Origin: Blasia pusilla
Lineage: Eukaryota > Marchantiophyta > Marchantiopsida > Blasiales
Direction: 5' to 3'
Length of the DNA: 64,000 nucleotides
Assembly: GCA_050084515.1 (NCBI GenBank)
Contig: CM114272.1
Coordinates: 36,704,001 to 36,768,000, forward strand
Below are positions 1 to 10,859 of this stretch, piece by piece (the stretch's first letter is position 1; the number at the start of each line of letters is the position of its first letter). The position numbers and the translations under genes were made by a program. The notes under the pieces were generated by a model, which saw only the letters and a program-made list of their open reading frames with translations, ran no database searches and was not told the origin of the DNA.

Positions 1-1824
1 CCTCAAAGTCAAGAAGTTCCTCCTGATTTAACCTATATGGTGCTTTTGAAGGTGGTTGGGAACCGGGTATGATCTCTATCTTATGATCTACGGCTCTATG
101 CGGCGGCAATTCAGTCTGAAGCTCATTTGTCAAGACATCCTCAAACTCCTTGACCACTTCCTGGAGTGGTTCTGGGAAGTGTCCTTTTCTCTTCGTATAC
201 TGCTTGTAGCCTCCTCCACTTGTCTCATCAAGCAGAGAAATCCATCCTCCAACTCAGCCATGCTCCTCCTTGTGATCGAGTTCACCAACTCCATTTTCGC
301 TGGAACGTCACGGACCAACCGCACCTGTAACCGTTTGCCTTTTAGCAAGATGCTCAACCTCAATGGTCGGCGTCTTAACTCCACCTCATACGCATCTAGG
401 AATGTATTCCCCAAAACTCCGTCAATGCCATCCATTTCGCACACAGTGAAATTCTCCTTCAACTCGAATACTCCGCATCCTACTGTCAAACCCAAGACCA
501 AATCAGAAGTCCGATGAGACTTGCCTCCTGCAAATCCCACTCAAATGGGCTCGTCCGCCTTAGATGTAGACAGCCCCAGTTCCTTCACAATTCTCGGGCT
601 TAGGAAGGAGTGCGAAGCACCTGTATCCACGAGCAACAACACATCGCGATCAGCAATCTTGGATCTTAGGTACACCAAATTATGCGTCCTCTTTGTGATT
701 TGAAGGGACGTCTCGAGATCGCCTGCCAACAGATGCTTAGCAGCAAACGAAATCATACTCCCATTACTAACCCTCGGTTTCGAACACCCTTTCGACAGGT
801 GCCCAGGTTCGCCACAGTTGTAGCATACGACCTTGCCGTTTCCTGACTTTGAGTGTTGTCCTCCTTTTGGTTTTGCATGAAGTTTCACTCGTTTTGCTGT
901 CGGGGCAGACGACTCTCCTGGTTCGTGCTGACCCCCACTCCAGCCTCTTTTGAACGTCTCCTTATTCTTTGAATTCTTCGAAAAACCTTTTGGCTCGAAG
1001 GGTTTCTGGGTTTGGACCTCATCGTCCCCAATCCGCTCTGCTAGCTTCAGGAGATCCGCGCAGGTCTCTAGCAACGTCGGCATTCGGTAAAGGGCCTTTT
1101 CAGCGCTCGGCTTGAGTCCGCTAATGAAGATAGCCTTCTTCGCGTGCTCATCCATCTTTGGACTAGAAGTCGGGCCAGACCGAACTCCCTCACATACGCC
1201 GCTTAATGAACCACTCTGCCGCATCCGCACGCATTCCACCGTGTCGCGCAACCCTTGGTACTCCGGAGTGAACCGATCCCCAATCAACTCCTTGAACTCC
1301 TCCCAACTCAGAGGTGACTCGCCGCCCAGATATTCCTCTCGTTGAGCTGTCCACCATTGTAGAGCATGATCCTTCAGGAAAGTAACGGCTACCGTCAACT
1401 TGTCCTGCTCAGCAGCCCTCTGCGCCTCGAAGTAGAGTTCCATTTCCGTAAGGAAATCCTTCACTTTCCACGAGCGCCCCACTCCAGTGAATGGCGTGGG
1501 CAGGTTTGTCTTGCAGAGCTTTTTGCCCACACCCGGGTTTCAAGTGGCCTCTAACTCTGCAATCCGCTTGCTTTGCTGTGACATTTGCTCCACCAACACC
1601 TTCAACAAGTCCAACGTCTCGCTCGACTCTGACCTTTCCCCTGAGTTTGGGCCCACTGGCCCCACGGAAGGAGTCGCCTCTGGAACGTCCTTACGACTGG
1701 CGTTCAGCTCTTCGGGAGTCTCCGTCTCCTCTATAGCTTCACGGTCCGGCATTGGTTCCTCTCTTGGTTCACGTCGCTTGATTCGGCGCTTCTTGGGTTG
1801 TTCTCCCTCGATCGCCATTTCCAA
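1..1824 (-). pseudogene. Gypsy-type LTR retrotransposon gag-protease-pol (5' part), decayed
   Basis: Read on the minus strand, this is the first part of a Ty3/gypsy polyprotein. The 5' segment (1,824-1,540) is acidic/basic and helical. The capsid-like segment (from about 1,530) has the retrotransposon gag signature around residues WKVKDFLTEMELYF and LQWWT. A zinc knuckle CYNCGEPGHLSKGC (CX2CX4HX4C) follows, then the aspartic protease active site DTGASHSF. The frame continues below 540 into the protease C-terminal part (VLGNTFLDAYEVEL). In another frame, positions 1 to about 180 encode the start of the reverse transcriptase (ending with APYRLNQEELL). Two in-frame TGA stops (1,540-1,542 and 541-543) and a frameshift near 180 break it. 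The rest of pol lies left of the window. The family is clear; this copy cannot make the full polyprotein. Confidence 0.88.
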
Positions 1825-1953
1825 GCCAACTCACTCGGATCTCCTCCTCGTTTCTTGCGTCCCTCCTTGAGCGTCCGAGTCTAGCCGCTACCTTGAAATT
1901 TCCCAAACGTCCGGCTGATCCCACAACCCCAAGTTCTCGCTCACCAAGGATTA

Positions 1954-1965
1954 GCTCTGATACCA
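1954..1965 (-). other. Primer binding site (tRNA-iMet type)
   Basis: On the minus strand this reads TGGTATCAGAGC, the usual plant LTR-retrotransposon primer site complementary to the 3' end of initiator methionine tRNA. It lies about 5 nt inside the LTR end and just upstream of the gag frame, which fixes the orientation of the element. Confidence 0.85.
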
Positions 1966-1970
1966 CTTAT

Positions 1971-2968
1971 CGCACCCCTACTCTCCTTGAACGTCAATCT
2001 TTAGGGTTGCGGAAGCGTGCGTTCAGTAGGTCACAAACTCATCGCCGATCTGCACCCAAACACGCACTCTCGTTAGTCGGGTTTGGGCCAACCGACGTTC
2101 CAACCCACCGAGTCCTCAACTCGGCGTCTCATCAAGCTCAACCTTCCTTAGTTCCTAGCTTCCAAAACATGGCAAGTCCTTCAAGACTTGGAACAGATTT
2201 CCTGGTTAGTCCAAGGATCTGAAACGGCACTTGCGCGCCTAGCGATTCAACTGTTCAACGGTCCTCGGGTGAGTTCCGAACCGAGACCCAAGTAATTGAG
2301 TCACGGCGTGAAATCCAAGAGAGATGTCTAAAATCGCCTCAATGGACTTGGTGCAGGTTTTCCCACCCAACGCCCAAACTTGCGTTCCGTTCCATGCCCT
2401 TGAGCCGCCCCGCGGCGCCCAAAGTGAGGTTTGGGTTCCAAGCACTCTCGGAGACCTTCCCCCTTACTAGTACTTCTGGGGTTTTCCAATAATCCGTCCC
2501 CTTTGGGAAAAGAGGGTCGGGCCCTTCATTGTGGCCCTCAACCCGACTCCACTTATAGTCGTTTTTGGGATGTATCTCGGCCGTTGCTTATGCGTTTGCA
2601 GCACTCTTTGATGCGTTTGGACCGGCTCTCTATAAGATTTCCAACGCACCCTTCTTTCCTCCAAACGCATCTTGGCGCTAAAAGTTATGGCCATAAATAC
2701 AGTCGGAAACTCTCAAATGCTAGTGGCGTTCCACATCCTGATCTTTCCTTTGGCAACCATTTCCTAGACTTGACTTCTTTCAAGTCTCATTCCGCGTTTG
2801 GTCCAGGTTTCTCAGTCGCAACCATAACACCTGAAACGCGACTCCTCGCTCGCGTCTCGTCTCTTGTCTTCTCTTTGAGACAACTCCAATGTGCAAACCA
2901 TCTTAGCGTGAGCCCGCTAATGTTCCGATGTTCCGCTTGGCACTTGTTTGGTCAAAAGGGTCGCGACA
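1971..2968 (-). mobile_element. 5' LTR of the gypsy element (LTR copy 1)
   Basis: On the minus strand the LTR begins TGTCGCGACCC at 2,968 and ends just before the primer site near 1,971, where the expected terminal CA appears as CG. It shares long stretches with three other copies at 9,048-9,763, 44,376-44,955 and 54,454-55,426, which helps define its length of about 1 kb. Right of 2,968 the sequence turns directly into the non-LTR reverse transcriptase, matching 33,560 downward in the second copy, so the gypsy element inserted into or beside that older element. Its 3' LTR is outside the window. The apparent open frame 2,431-3,189 crosses this junction and is not a gene. Confidence 0.8.
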
Positions 2969-5050
2969 GTCCTAGACTCTACACTTGCATTCCTATTGCT
3001 CTTTGCCCCATTACCCAACAAGCTTTGCTTTTCCTATTAGATAGGTTAGCGCGTGATCCCACATATATCAATGCTTGGTATCTCCTATTACTCTTCCCAC
3101 AATGGGTTTTAGTCCTCCCTCCAAGGGGTGGTGCAACGGGTCATCATGAAATCTCCACACGTATTCAACACTTTACGTGTGAGGATTAGGAGAATCTTTA
3201 GAATGAGCACGTACTTCGAGCAGAGGCCTTAGTTTCGGCTCATCCCACTCAACGTGCCAATCATGGGAGGCCTTCAATACACCAACGCCTCCGATAAAGT
3301 CTACTTTTCGGGCAGGTTGGTGAGTTTTCACATGCAACTTGAGCATTGGGTCCTCTTTCTCCGGCAGTTCCAAGTGAGGAAACAGTGGCTCTCTTAGAAG
3401 CTCTTCATCCTCCTTCAAGTGGCGATGCTCCACCTTTCATGGAAGACTATACAACGAACCTTCACTTGGAGCTTGACTTAGAGGTTTTCACAAGGGCTTT
3501 TGTGCATACTCCTCGCTTATCAACAAGCGGGCTATCAAGGATGGTTTTTGAGCATCTCCGCGATTGCTTTATCCGAGTAGATTTAGCAAGTGGCTTTGTC
3601 TCTCTATATAAGGTGTGTGTACATATGGCGGCAGGTCGTCTCCCATTCTCTATCTCTAGGCTACTAAGGGCTTGTCGTTTGTTGGCTATGGATAAGCCTC
3701 CTTTAGGTATGCGCCCTTTGGCTATTGGAGAGGTTTTATACCGCTTGGTTAGTCGATCCCTATGCTTGCAGTTTTATCCTCACTTTAGTGCCCACTTATT
3801 TCCTCATCAATTTGGAGTGGCAACTCTTGGAGGTTGTGAGATTGTGATACATGGGATTCGCTCCACTCTTGATATTCATCGATATTGGGTAGCAATTCAA
3901 GCCGATATGGCTAACGCATTCAATTCAGTTTCTCGTACGGCCATCTTTGAGGAGTTACGTTGTGCAGGAGGACAAATCGCGAGCCTCATTCCATTTGTTC
4001 GCTCCTTCTTTGCCTATGATACACCCATTATCTATTCCCATCATACTACTGGGAAATATAGTATTCTACAATCGGCTTCTGGTACATGTCAAGGTGATCC
4101 CATGGGTGGCCCACTCTTTGCCATTGCCCATTTTTGTGCCCTCCGAGCATTAGCGCTAGTATTTTCATCTTGTATCTTCCTTCTATTGCTGATGATACTC
4201 ACATTATAGTTCCTCTTTCTGAAGTGGTTTTTACTTATACCCATTTCGTGGAGCAATTCTCTTTCTTAAACCTTAAAGTCCAACCTAGTAAATATGGAGT
4301 ATGGTCTTCTTCATGCCTTCCCTTAACATTCACCCACCTACTCCTCATTTTCCCATCTACATTTAAGGGATTAGAGTTCTTGGGGTCCGAATTGGCTTCA
4401 TCGGCTATGTCTCAAAGTTTTTGGATGAGACCCTTTTGAAAGACGTGAAATGGTTTCATTTGTTACCTCATCAAGGGGATCCCCAAGTGGCTTATGTGAT
4501 TCTCTCCCAATATTTTCTACGACGTCCTTCCTACCTTCTTTGCACTTGTCCTCCCACTTCAAGGTTCTAACATTGGTTGACCTCTTTTGACGCTTCTATC
4601 TTGGCAACTTTTGGTCAACTTCTTGGCCCGAATATCTTTGAAGGAGAGGATGGTGTCTTTGCTTCATGACAAGCTATCTTGCCTATTTCTTTTGGAGGGG
4701 AGGGACTGTCCTCCATAGTCGCATCTACTCCCGTAACCTTTTTGGGGGGTAAGGCGTTAGTAGCAGTGATTATGGCTTCTACCCCTTTCAGTCAACTGAT
4801 TACGGAAGGGCTTGATCGACCTCAAGAGCATATCTTTGAGAATATGCATCAAATCAACTTTTCTAGCATTCTCTCCGAGGCATCTTTTGATGCTAGTTGA
4901 GCTGCAGCAAGAATCAAGGAGTTAAGTTATGGTGTGAGATGTGCCAATGATGAATTTATTCCTTTTGGAGTGAAAGTCTTCGGTCATTTAAATCTTTTGA
5001 TACATTTATATGCTGTCTTTTGAATTATCATACTCTTTGATAAAACTTAT
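2969..5050 (+). pseudogene. Non-LTR retrotransposon reverse transcriptase, copy 1, truncated
   Basis: The plus strand carries a reverse transcriptase. Upstream residues LLLFPQWVLVLPPRGGATGH are at about 3,080-3,140. The RT core follows from about 3,346: RPLAIGEVLYRLVSRSL, FGVATLGGCE, WVAIQADMANAFNSVSR, and GTCQGDPMGGPLFA. The catalytic ADD is at 4,188-4,196. The core frame ends at 4,209, and the ADD part lies in another frame (to 4,439) because copy 2 has one extra C here. Later relics to 4,900 (FDASILATFGQLLGPNIFEG, LPISFGGEGLSSI) match the thumb region of copy 2. Between about 4,900 and 4,910 some 440 bp present in copy 2 are missing, which removes the C-terminal zinc motif and endonuclease. 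The N-terminal zinc finger is cut off by the LTR at 2,968. It is a dead copy. Confidence 0.85.
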
Positions 5051-6481
5051 TGTTGGCAATGCATATGAGTGGCCTTACAACGTGCACATGCCTTCGCGTT
5101 AACAAGTCGTGTGGAGGAGGTGGGGGTGGCTTGCCTAGTCGTCCCATTGTTGCCATTTTCTTTTTACACTCTTTTATGCAATTTTTTACTCCTCTTTTGA
5201 AATTTATTTTCTATGGATATATCTTTCTATGTTCAAGACGTGTGGCACTCCTTTGCGGGTGGGTGGAAGGAAGTGAGCGATCTTCCCGCATGGAAAATAA
5301 CGAGACGCGTGATTCCATTTGTTCAAGTGCTGCTTTAATAAACCAACAGCACCGTTTGTGCCTATTACACAAGAGCTGAAAGGAACCAAATAGTTTCATT
5401 GGAACCTATTTTCCCTTGGAATCTGCTCGGTGCATGTCAAGAAACTTGTGGAAAGCGATTCCGTGTGTAGATCCTAGCCGTCAATGTTCAACTTTGTGTC
5501 AAAGCAATGGAGAGATTTCAGGGACCGGATGACGGAGGTGTGCGGATTCCAAATACTATCGGACTGAACTTGGGGACTAGATTGCCCAAACGGTGTAAAC
5601 AGAATGTGAGCTACGAGAAGGGACTTGTTGGACTTGCATGAGCTACAAGCACAGCTAAATTCGGGCCAATCTCATGATTGACGATAGGGGCAGAGGACGA
5701 TAGCCTCGAGAAAAAGTGTGGGTTGGTGGGTAGTGCACTCACCCTCGACATTTTGCTGTTTTCCATTTTGCTCTCTTGTCTCCCCCTCCTGATATGATAT
5801 GATATATCCAGCGTCAAAATTCAGAGTCAGATTTCTAAGAAGCGTCAAAATTCAGAGTTTAATGTAACTCCCGATTCGTTGTTCTTCGTGCCATGTGTGG
5901 CCTCTCTCTCATTTTCTCGACCAGTGACTGAATTAAATAACTTGTTTGCCATCGCGAAGGATCAGGATTCATAGTTTCTTCCCTGTGGCTGCTCCAAAAC
6001 TAGAGCTTGCGATGCATTGCTCTAGTTTGCAAATGTCCGTTACGTTTAATACCTCTTGAAGGCTGGTCCACAAATTCTGCATGAAAGGACATGAAGCAAA
6101 TAACTTCAGAACAATCCGCTCCATTTATTCGGAGATAAATCGTGACAGCCACTTATAGTATTGTTTTGCAACGAATAATCCTTTGATTCCGCTTCATCAT
6201 ATCTGGAGGAAATCCAAAGCTAATCGCTTCCAGGGATAGTCCAAGCCTAGAAGCTTGAACTCTACAGTTCTCGGACGGATGGATGCCGAGGCCAGTAATC
6301 AGACATGAAGGGCCCATGGGCCCAGACGGCAAGGCTAAGGTAATCAAATCTAAACCAAGAAAATCTCCAGATCTAATTGAGCCATACTATGAGGACCTCC
6401 AATAGATGTGCACCCCGCAGATACGACGAGCACCTCCAGTAGACTCGATCTCCACCGATGACGCTCGGAAAAACCCGATGT
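5051..6481. other. 3' tail of the non-LTR element and 3' flank of BXL copy 1
   Basis: There is no gene here. About 5,051-5,230 matches the 3' end of the second non-LTR copy near 31,000-31,090 in inverted orientation. About 5,480-6,481 is the inverted counterpart of 29,467-30,600, the DNA downstream of BXL copy 2, with roughly 96-97% identity by eye over the first few hundred bases. The same flank recurs at 24,351-24,800 and 62,862-63,750. Open frames here are not conserved between copies and look like chance. Confidence 0.7.
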
Positions 6482-8830
6482 CTAATAGGCGGACGTGACC
6501 TCTACTGTCAACACTTCCAACGGACTCTCCAACAGTGGACCTCTGGAAACAGAAAGAGTATGTGTGCCAACGGGCAAAACCTTCATTCCCTGCCTGTCCA
6601 CAGTCGTGAGATGTCGGCAAGGCTGAACAAGAAACTTGACAGAGGCCACATTGTTTCCTGCCACATCTACCAGCACAAAGTTGATGAGCTGCTTGAGCGG
6701 CAGCCCATCCCTCCCAGCGTTCGGAGGGCTCGCATACAGCAGCACGATGTCCGTGCCCTCCCGCCAGTGGCTGTTCTTCACAGCCACTTCCACGGTCAGC
6801 TCCAGAGCCGAGCAAGCTGCAACATCCTTATCTGAGCATCCCATGCCATCATGTGAGCAAAATTGTTGCGCTGCAGTGGGGACGACGAGAGTTCCTGGAC
6901 CGGAACCGATGAAAGAGCGGGTGAAGTTACTGTAAGTGAGGCCGTCGCCGAACTCGTACACAGTATCTCGATTGTAGAATCTGTATGTCCTACCCGGGTA
7001 AGATTTGGAAGCATCCGGTCGCATATTCATTATTGTCATGGGGGTGTGCGCGAAAGCTCTCGGATACCAAGTCATTGGCAGTTTTCCGCCTGTCACAAAC
7101 GGGAGCGAGCACCGCGCACGTCAGGATGAGAACTTCTTGCATGATTTTCTTCTCTTTCTTAAGAGCCCAATCGGGTTAGAAATAGCTCGAGTGAAGTCCA
7201 GAATCTAGCTGCTTTCTGAAAACCTTTAGAATACGGGTAGTGAGTGTGTGAGTGGAGAGCTTACTCGGGTTCCGGGCGCCGTAGATAATCTGAGCTAACG
7301 CATCACCTCCGGCCTGGCCAGGGTATCCAGCCCAGAGAATTGCTCCAATTCGCTTCTCAACTTTGCAATCTGTAATGTCGACGGGCCCTCCGCTCAAGAC
7401 CACCAAAACCACAAGCCCCTTGGCTGCTTGGACCACGGCATCGATCAAGTCTTGCTGCTTCCCGGGCAGCAGTAAACAGGTCCTGTCCAACGCCTTTTGT
7501 TCTTGATCCTGCCCTAGGCCCATGACAAGAATCACTGCATCCGCTTGTGCTGCAGCGTGCGCTGCGGTGCCAAGATCGGCATGCTCGCAGGACGTGTTAG
7601 CACACCCGGCGACATACTGGACAGTCTGGGCAAATTTCGCCAAGCCTTGGGCCGGCGTGACGTATTGACAGGGCTTCCCTGCATCGATAAACCGTTGCAG
7701 AGCGTCAGTTCAGGGAGGCACGCCGATGAATTTTGAAGAAACGTGCGAATGAACGCCGCGCCAGCCGCAGGAGGAATTGAGCAAAGTGCCGACCTGCATA
7801 ATTTCCGAGCATTGTATGGATGCTGTCGTTGGCGTTGGGCCCAATGACGGCCACGTTCCTGTGTTCCGACTGGGCGAGTGGAAGGACATCGTGACTGTTT
7901 TTGAGGAGCACGATGCCTTGGGCAGCTGCTTCCAGAGCCAGTTTCTCGTGTTCATCCGAGCATACGTCGCTTTCGGTGAGGTCTCCCCACAGCTGTTTCG
8001 AAGGGTTGCCGTCGAAGAGCCCCAGACGAAATTGGACAGACAGTGAGTGACGCAAGGCGGTATCAATTTGCTCCAATTGCACAAGATTCTTGGAAAGGGC
8101 GGATGCAGTGTAATTCAGCAACGTATTTCCACAGTTCAAATCCATTCCTGCGTACACAAATTCCAGCTGCACTGCACGAAATACTCGGCATAGCTAGCAG
8201 TAAGCAACGGATCTTCCCCGGGAGTCTCTTGGCCCCTTCCCCATCTCGGATCCCTGAAGATATTTATGTTAGGAGTCCAGAACGTCAGTCCAGCCAGACC
8301 ATAGTTGTGGAAAGCTCGAGCTTCTGTGGAAATCACCTGCAGTGGAAAACAACTCGCACACGAGTGAGTCACGTCACCATGTACACACCAGCGTATACAT
8401 CTCGACGGGGCAACGGTCCCCGCGGAACACAACATCTTCAAAGTCTGTACTTCCTTACCTGGCCAATTTTGTTGAACAGCGAGACGTTGAAGGACGCCGC
8501 GGTGAGAATCGGCTGGGGAAAGCTCGTGGCCGCTCTGATGGCACCGTCGAAGCTGACGCCGGGACTGTTGGCCACCCCGTGGAGCGCTTCGTTCCACCAT
8601 TCATAGTGGGGAACGCCCAGCCTCGACACACCAGCTGCCGAGTTGACAAGCAGCTCAATCTTCTCTTCCGTGATCAGTCTGCCTAGTAAATCCTCTACTC
8701 TGTCCATAATTGGTAGCGCTTTGTTGCAGAACGGGTACTCCTGTTCGACATGACAAGCATACTCTTGCCCGAATACTGCATGGCACAATACGAGTAGAAC
8801 TGGCAGAAGTATTTTCTTGGTGTACCTCAT
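6482..8830 (-). pseudogene. Beta-xylosidase/alpha-L-arabinofuranosidase (GH3) pseudogene, copy 1
   Basis: The product family is the secreted plant cell-wall beta-xylosidase/arabinofuranosidase (GH3), which trims xylan and arabinan side chains. Exons by comparison with copy 2: exon 1 8,830-8,459 (signal peptide MRYTKKILLPVLLVLCHAVFG, then [24 protein letters not shown]); exon 2 from 8,336 ([20 protein letters not shown]) but broken near 8,170-8,176; exon 5 8,147-7,794; exon 6 7,678-7,265; exon 7 7,089-6,482, ending with a TAG stop. Splice borders are GT-AG. A deletion of about 1.1 kb fuses the middle of exon 2 to the end of intron 4, removing the rest of exon 2 and exons 3-4, including the SDCD nucleophile motif, and shifting the frame so translation stops soon after the joint. 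All other exons are open. It cannot be an active xylosidase; a truncated secreted N-terminal fragment is possible. Confidence 0.9.
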
Positions 8831-9047
8831 GATTTCAGTAAGGCTGCAAGAGAAATGTCCAGACTTATGAGAATGGAGAATGCTAATTCTAACTTGAATG
8901 GACCGGAACCGGGATGCGGATAAGTCAAGTTTCAACCTGATTACGGAGAGGGGATTACCGGTTGAACGGATTTCAAGCATAATCAGTCCGTGGATTTAGG
9001 AGAGTTTTAAAGAAAGAATGGTATCACTTCAAAATATCCCTTTTCTA
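8831..9047 (-). promoter_or_regulatory. 5' leader and promoter-proximal region of BXL copy 1
   Basis: This is the upstream side of BXL copy 1. Positions about 8,883-9,003 recur in plus orientation at 59,100-59,240 but not upstream of copy 2, whose similarity stops near 26,058. I see no unambiguous TATA box. The stretch 9,004-9,047 links to the truncated LTR and has no recognised content. It is called promoter-proximal from position only. Confidence 0.5.
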
Positions 9048-9763
9048 AAGTAAGGGCGTGTTGAGAGCTTATTTTGAGTTGCTTCAAAAACACCAAAGAT
9101 CTTAGCAAACGCATAAGTACAGGTTGAAATATTGGCGAAAACGATTGAGATAACAATCGGGTTGAGGGCCAATTGGAGAGGCCCCGGTGTCTTTCCCTAA
9201 ATGTAGGGGGTGTGTTTCTTGCTGCATTGTGTGTGTGACGAACTTATGGAGATCCCCATAAGTTCTAGTAAGGGAGGAGTCTCTCCGAGATGTCTTGAAA
9301 CACAAATCCTCCCTTTGGGCGCCAAACGGCTTTTCAGAGGCACGGGATGGAACGGGAGTTTGGCATTGGAACTCGAAACCCAAACCTAATCCAAGGGAGT
9401 GGACTTTGTACGCCACACTTGGATTCCAACCCGAGATTCACTTCGTGCGAATCTTGGTGAGGAACTCATTGGATGTCCATCAGACAGTTGGAACCGTTAG
9501 GTGCGAAACGCCGTTTCAGGTTCCTGAACGACAGAAAGTCTGTCCCAAGTCTTTCGAGATTTTCTCGTGTTGTAAACCGCGAAACGAGGAAGGTTGAGCT
9601 TGATGAGAGTTAGAGACGAGAACTAGGAAAGTAATCCCGCTGATTGAACCAAGACCCGACTAACCAAAGTGGGTGTTAGGATGCAGATAAGGGTCGAGAG
9701 CGTGACCTACTGAACGCACGCTTCCGTAACAAACAAGATTAACGTTTAAGGAGAGTAGGTGCA
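9048..9763 (+). mobile_element. LTR fragment (LTR copy 2), 5'-truncated
   Basis: The plus strand matches the inner and 3' part of the gypsy LTR at 1,971-2,968 and 54,454-55,426, including the segment with GGAGAGTAGGTGCA at its 3' end (9,750-9,763). About 340 bp present at the 5' end of the complete copies are missing. No primer site follows; repeat X1 begins directly. The same LTR-X joint exists in inverted form at 54,453/54,454. The small open frames here are LTR noise. Confidence 0.75.
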
Positions 9764-10129
9764 CAACACCCTAGCCCAGAGTTTCTGTGCCCTAGCCAAC
9801 GTTGAGCCCGCGGGTGGGCTCTAGGGCCCGTAATGCCGGCTATGAGCTCGAAACAAGATCGCGCATAGCTCATAGTACGGGCTCGTAGCCCATGTGGGGC
9901 CTGCATATCGGGGGTGCGTCGCCCGTATGCCACTTGTGTCACGCCTGCTTGCAGCCCTATGTCGCAATTGTGGCCTGCACCTTGGCCCGCCCTTTGTCCG
10001 AGCCCGCACGGTCGATCTGGGCACAAAAAAACCCGTGCTTGCGATGAATTTTCCATGTCCGTGGTCATGTTCGTTCCATGGACAAACTTGTCTGTTTCCG
10101 TGCAACCTTGGCTTTACAAGACACCAAAG

Positions 10130-10480
10130 CCGACTACGTTATCCACTTCTCCTACTCAGTTGATACATCCAAGTAATGATTCATATCGAATTTACCTCGA
10201 AGTTTCTATATCAGAACGTAAGTTCTCATTATGTTTCTTGTCTTCTCCCTCCATAGGGAGAAAAAGAGTGGGATAGGATGCGGGGGATTGAGAAGTGGGC
10301 TTTGTCATCAACTTCTCCTATTTATGTGAGCATTCCAAGTAATGATTCGTAAAGATTTTTTCCCATCCTCTTAAGTTGGTGTATGTTCCTAAATAAGAAC
10401 TTAAAATCTAATTATATTTATTGTCCTCCACCTCCATAGGGAGAAGAGGAGAGCAACCGAGTGTTGGGGTTGACAAGCAC
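10130..10480 (+). repeat. Left-end subrepeats of X1, about 180 bp each
   Basis: Two diverged units, each with a core like AAGTTCTCATTATG, then CTCCATAGGGAGAA, then ACTTCTCCTA and AAGTAATGATTC. The same unit appears about three times at the opposite end of X1 (15,990-16,540) in the same orientation, so X1 is bounded by related direct subrepeats. Similarity between the two ends is moderate, perhaps 60-65% by eye. Confidence 0.55.
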
Positions 10481-10859
10481 GTGTCATGGTAGATGAGGTC
10501 TAGGGCAAGATAATATCAAGGCCTTAGAGGGATCTTGTACTTCCCTATTTTGAGAGGTAATGTCTCACTTACTCTTAGGAGGTGACCTACGAGTGTAGGT
10601 CACCCTTCCCTTTATAAGGAGTGGCAACCTTGGAGAGGTTGACCTTCCCAATCATGTATGGCTCCACTTGGACCTATATCGCTCAAGTCATATAACTGAT
10701 TTGAAAATCCAATGCGCTTGCCAAATCAACTATAAATCCATCTAGTATCAAACCCATTCAGCCAGCTTGTTAGAGGTCTTGCTGAGTTCATTTCGAGCTC
10801 GATTTCTAACTAATAAGCCATAAATTCTTGTTCTCATCTCTAGCATTGGAGGAAAAAGT

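Noticed and set aside
2431-3189. 252-codon plus-strand open frame
   Set aside because: It crosses the LTR end at 2,968 into the RT element. Its first two thirds are LTR read on the wrong strand and are not conserved in LTR copy 4.
3173-3433. Open frame opposite the RT, also seen at 33,099-33,359
   Set aside because: It is similar in both copies only because the RT is duplicated. It is antisense to the RT upstream region and has no known domain.
8043-8606. 187-codon plus-strand open frame opposite BXL copy 1
   Set aside because: Antisense shadow of exons 1, 2 and 5 of the pseudogene, crossing the deletion joint.
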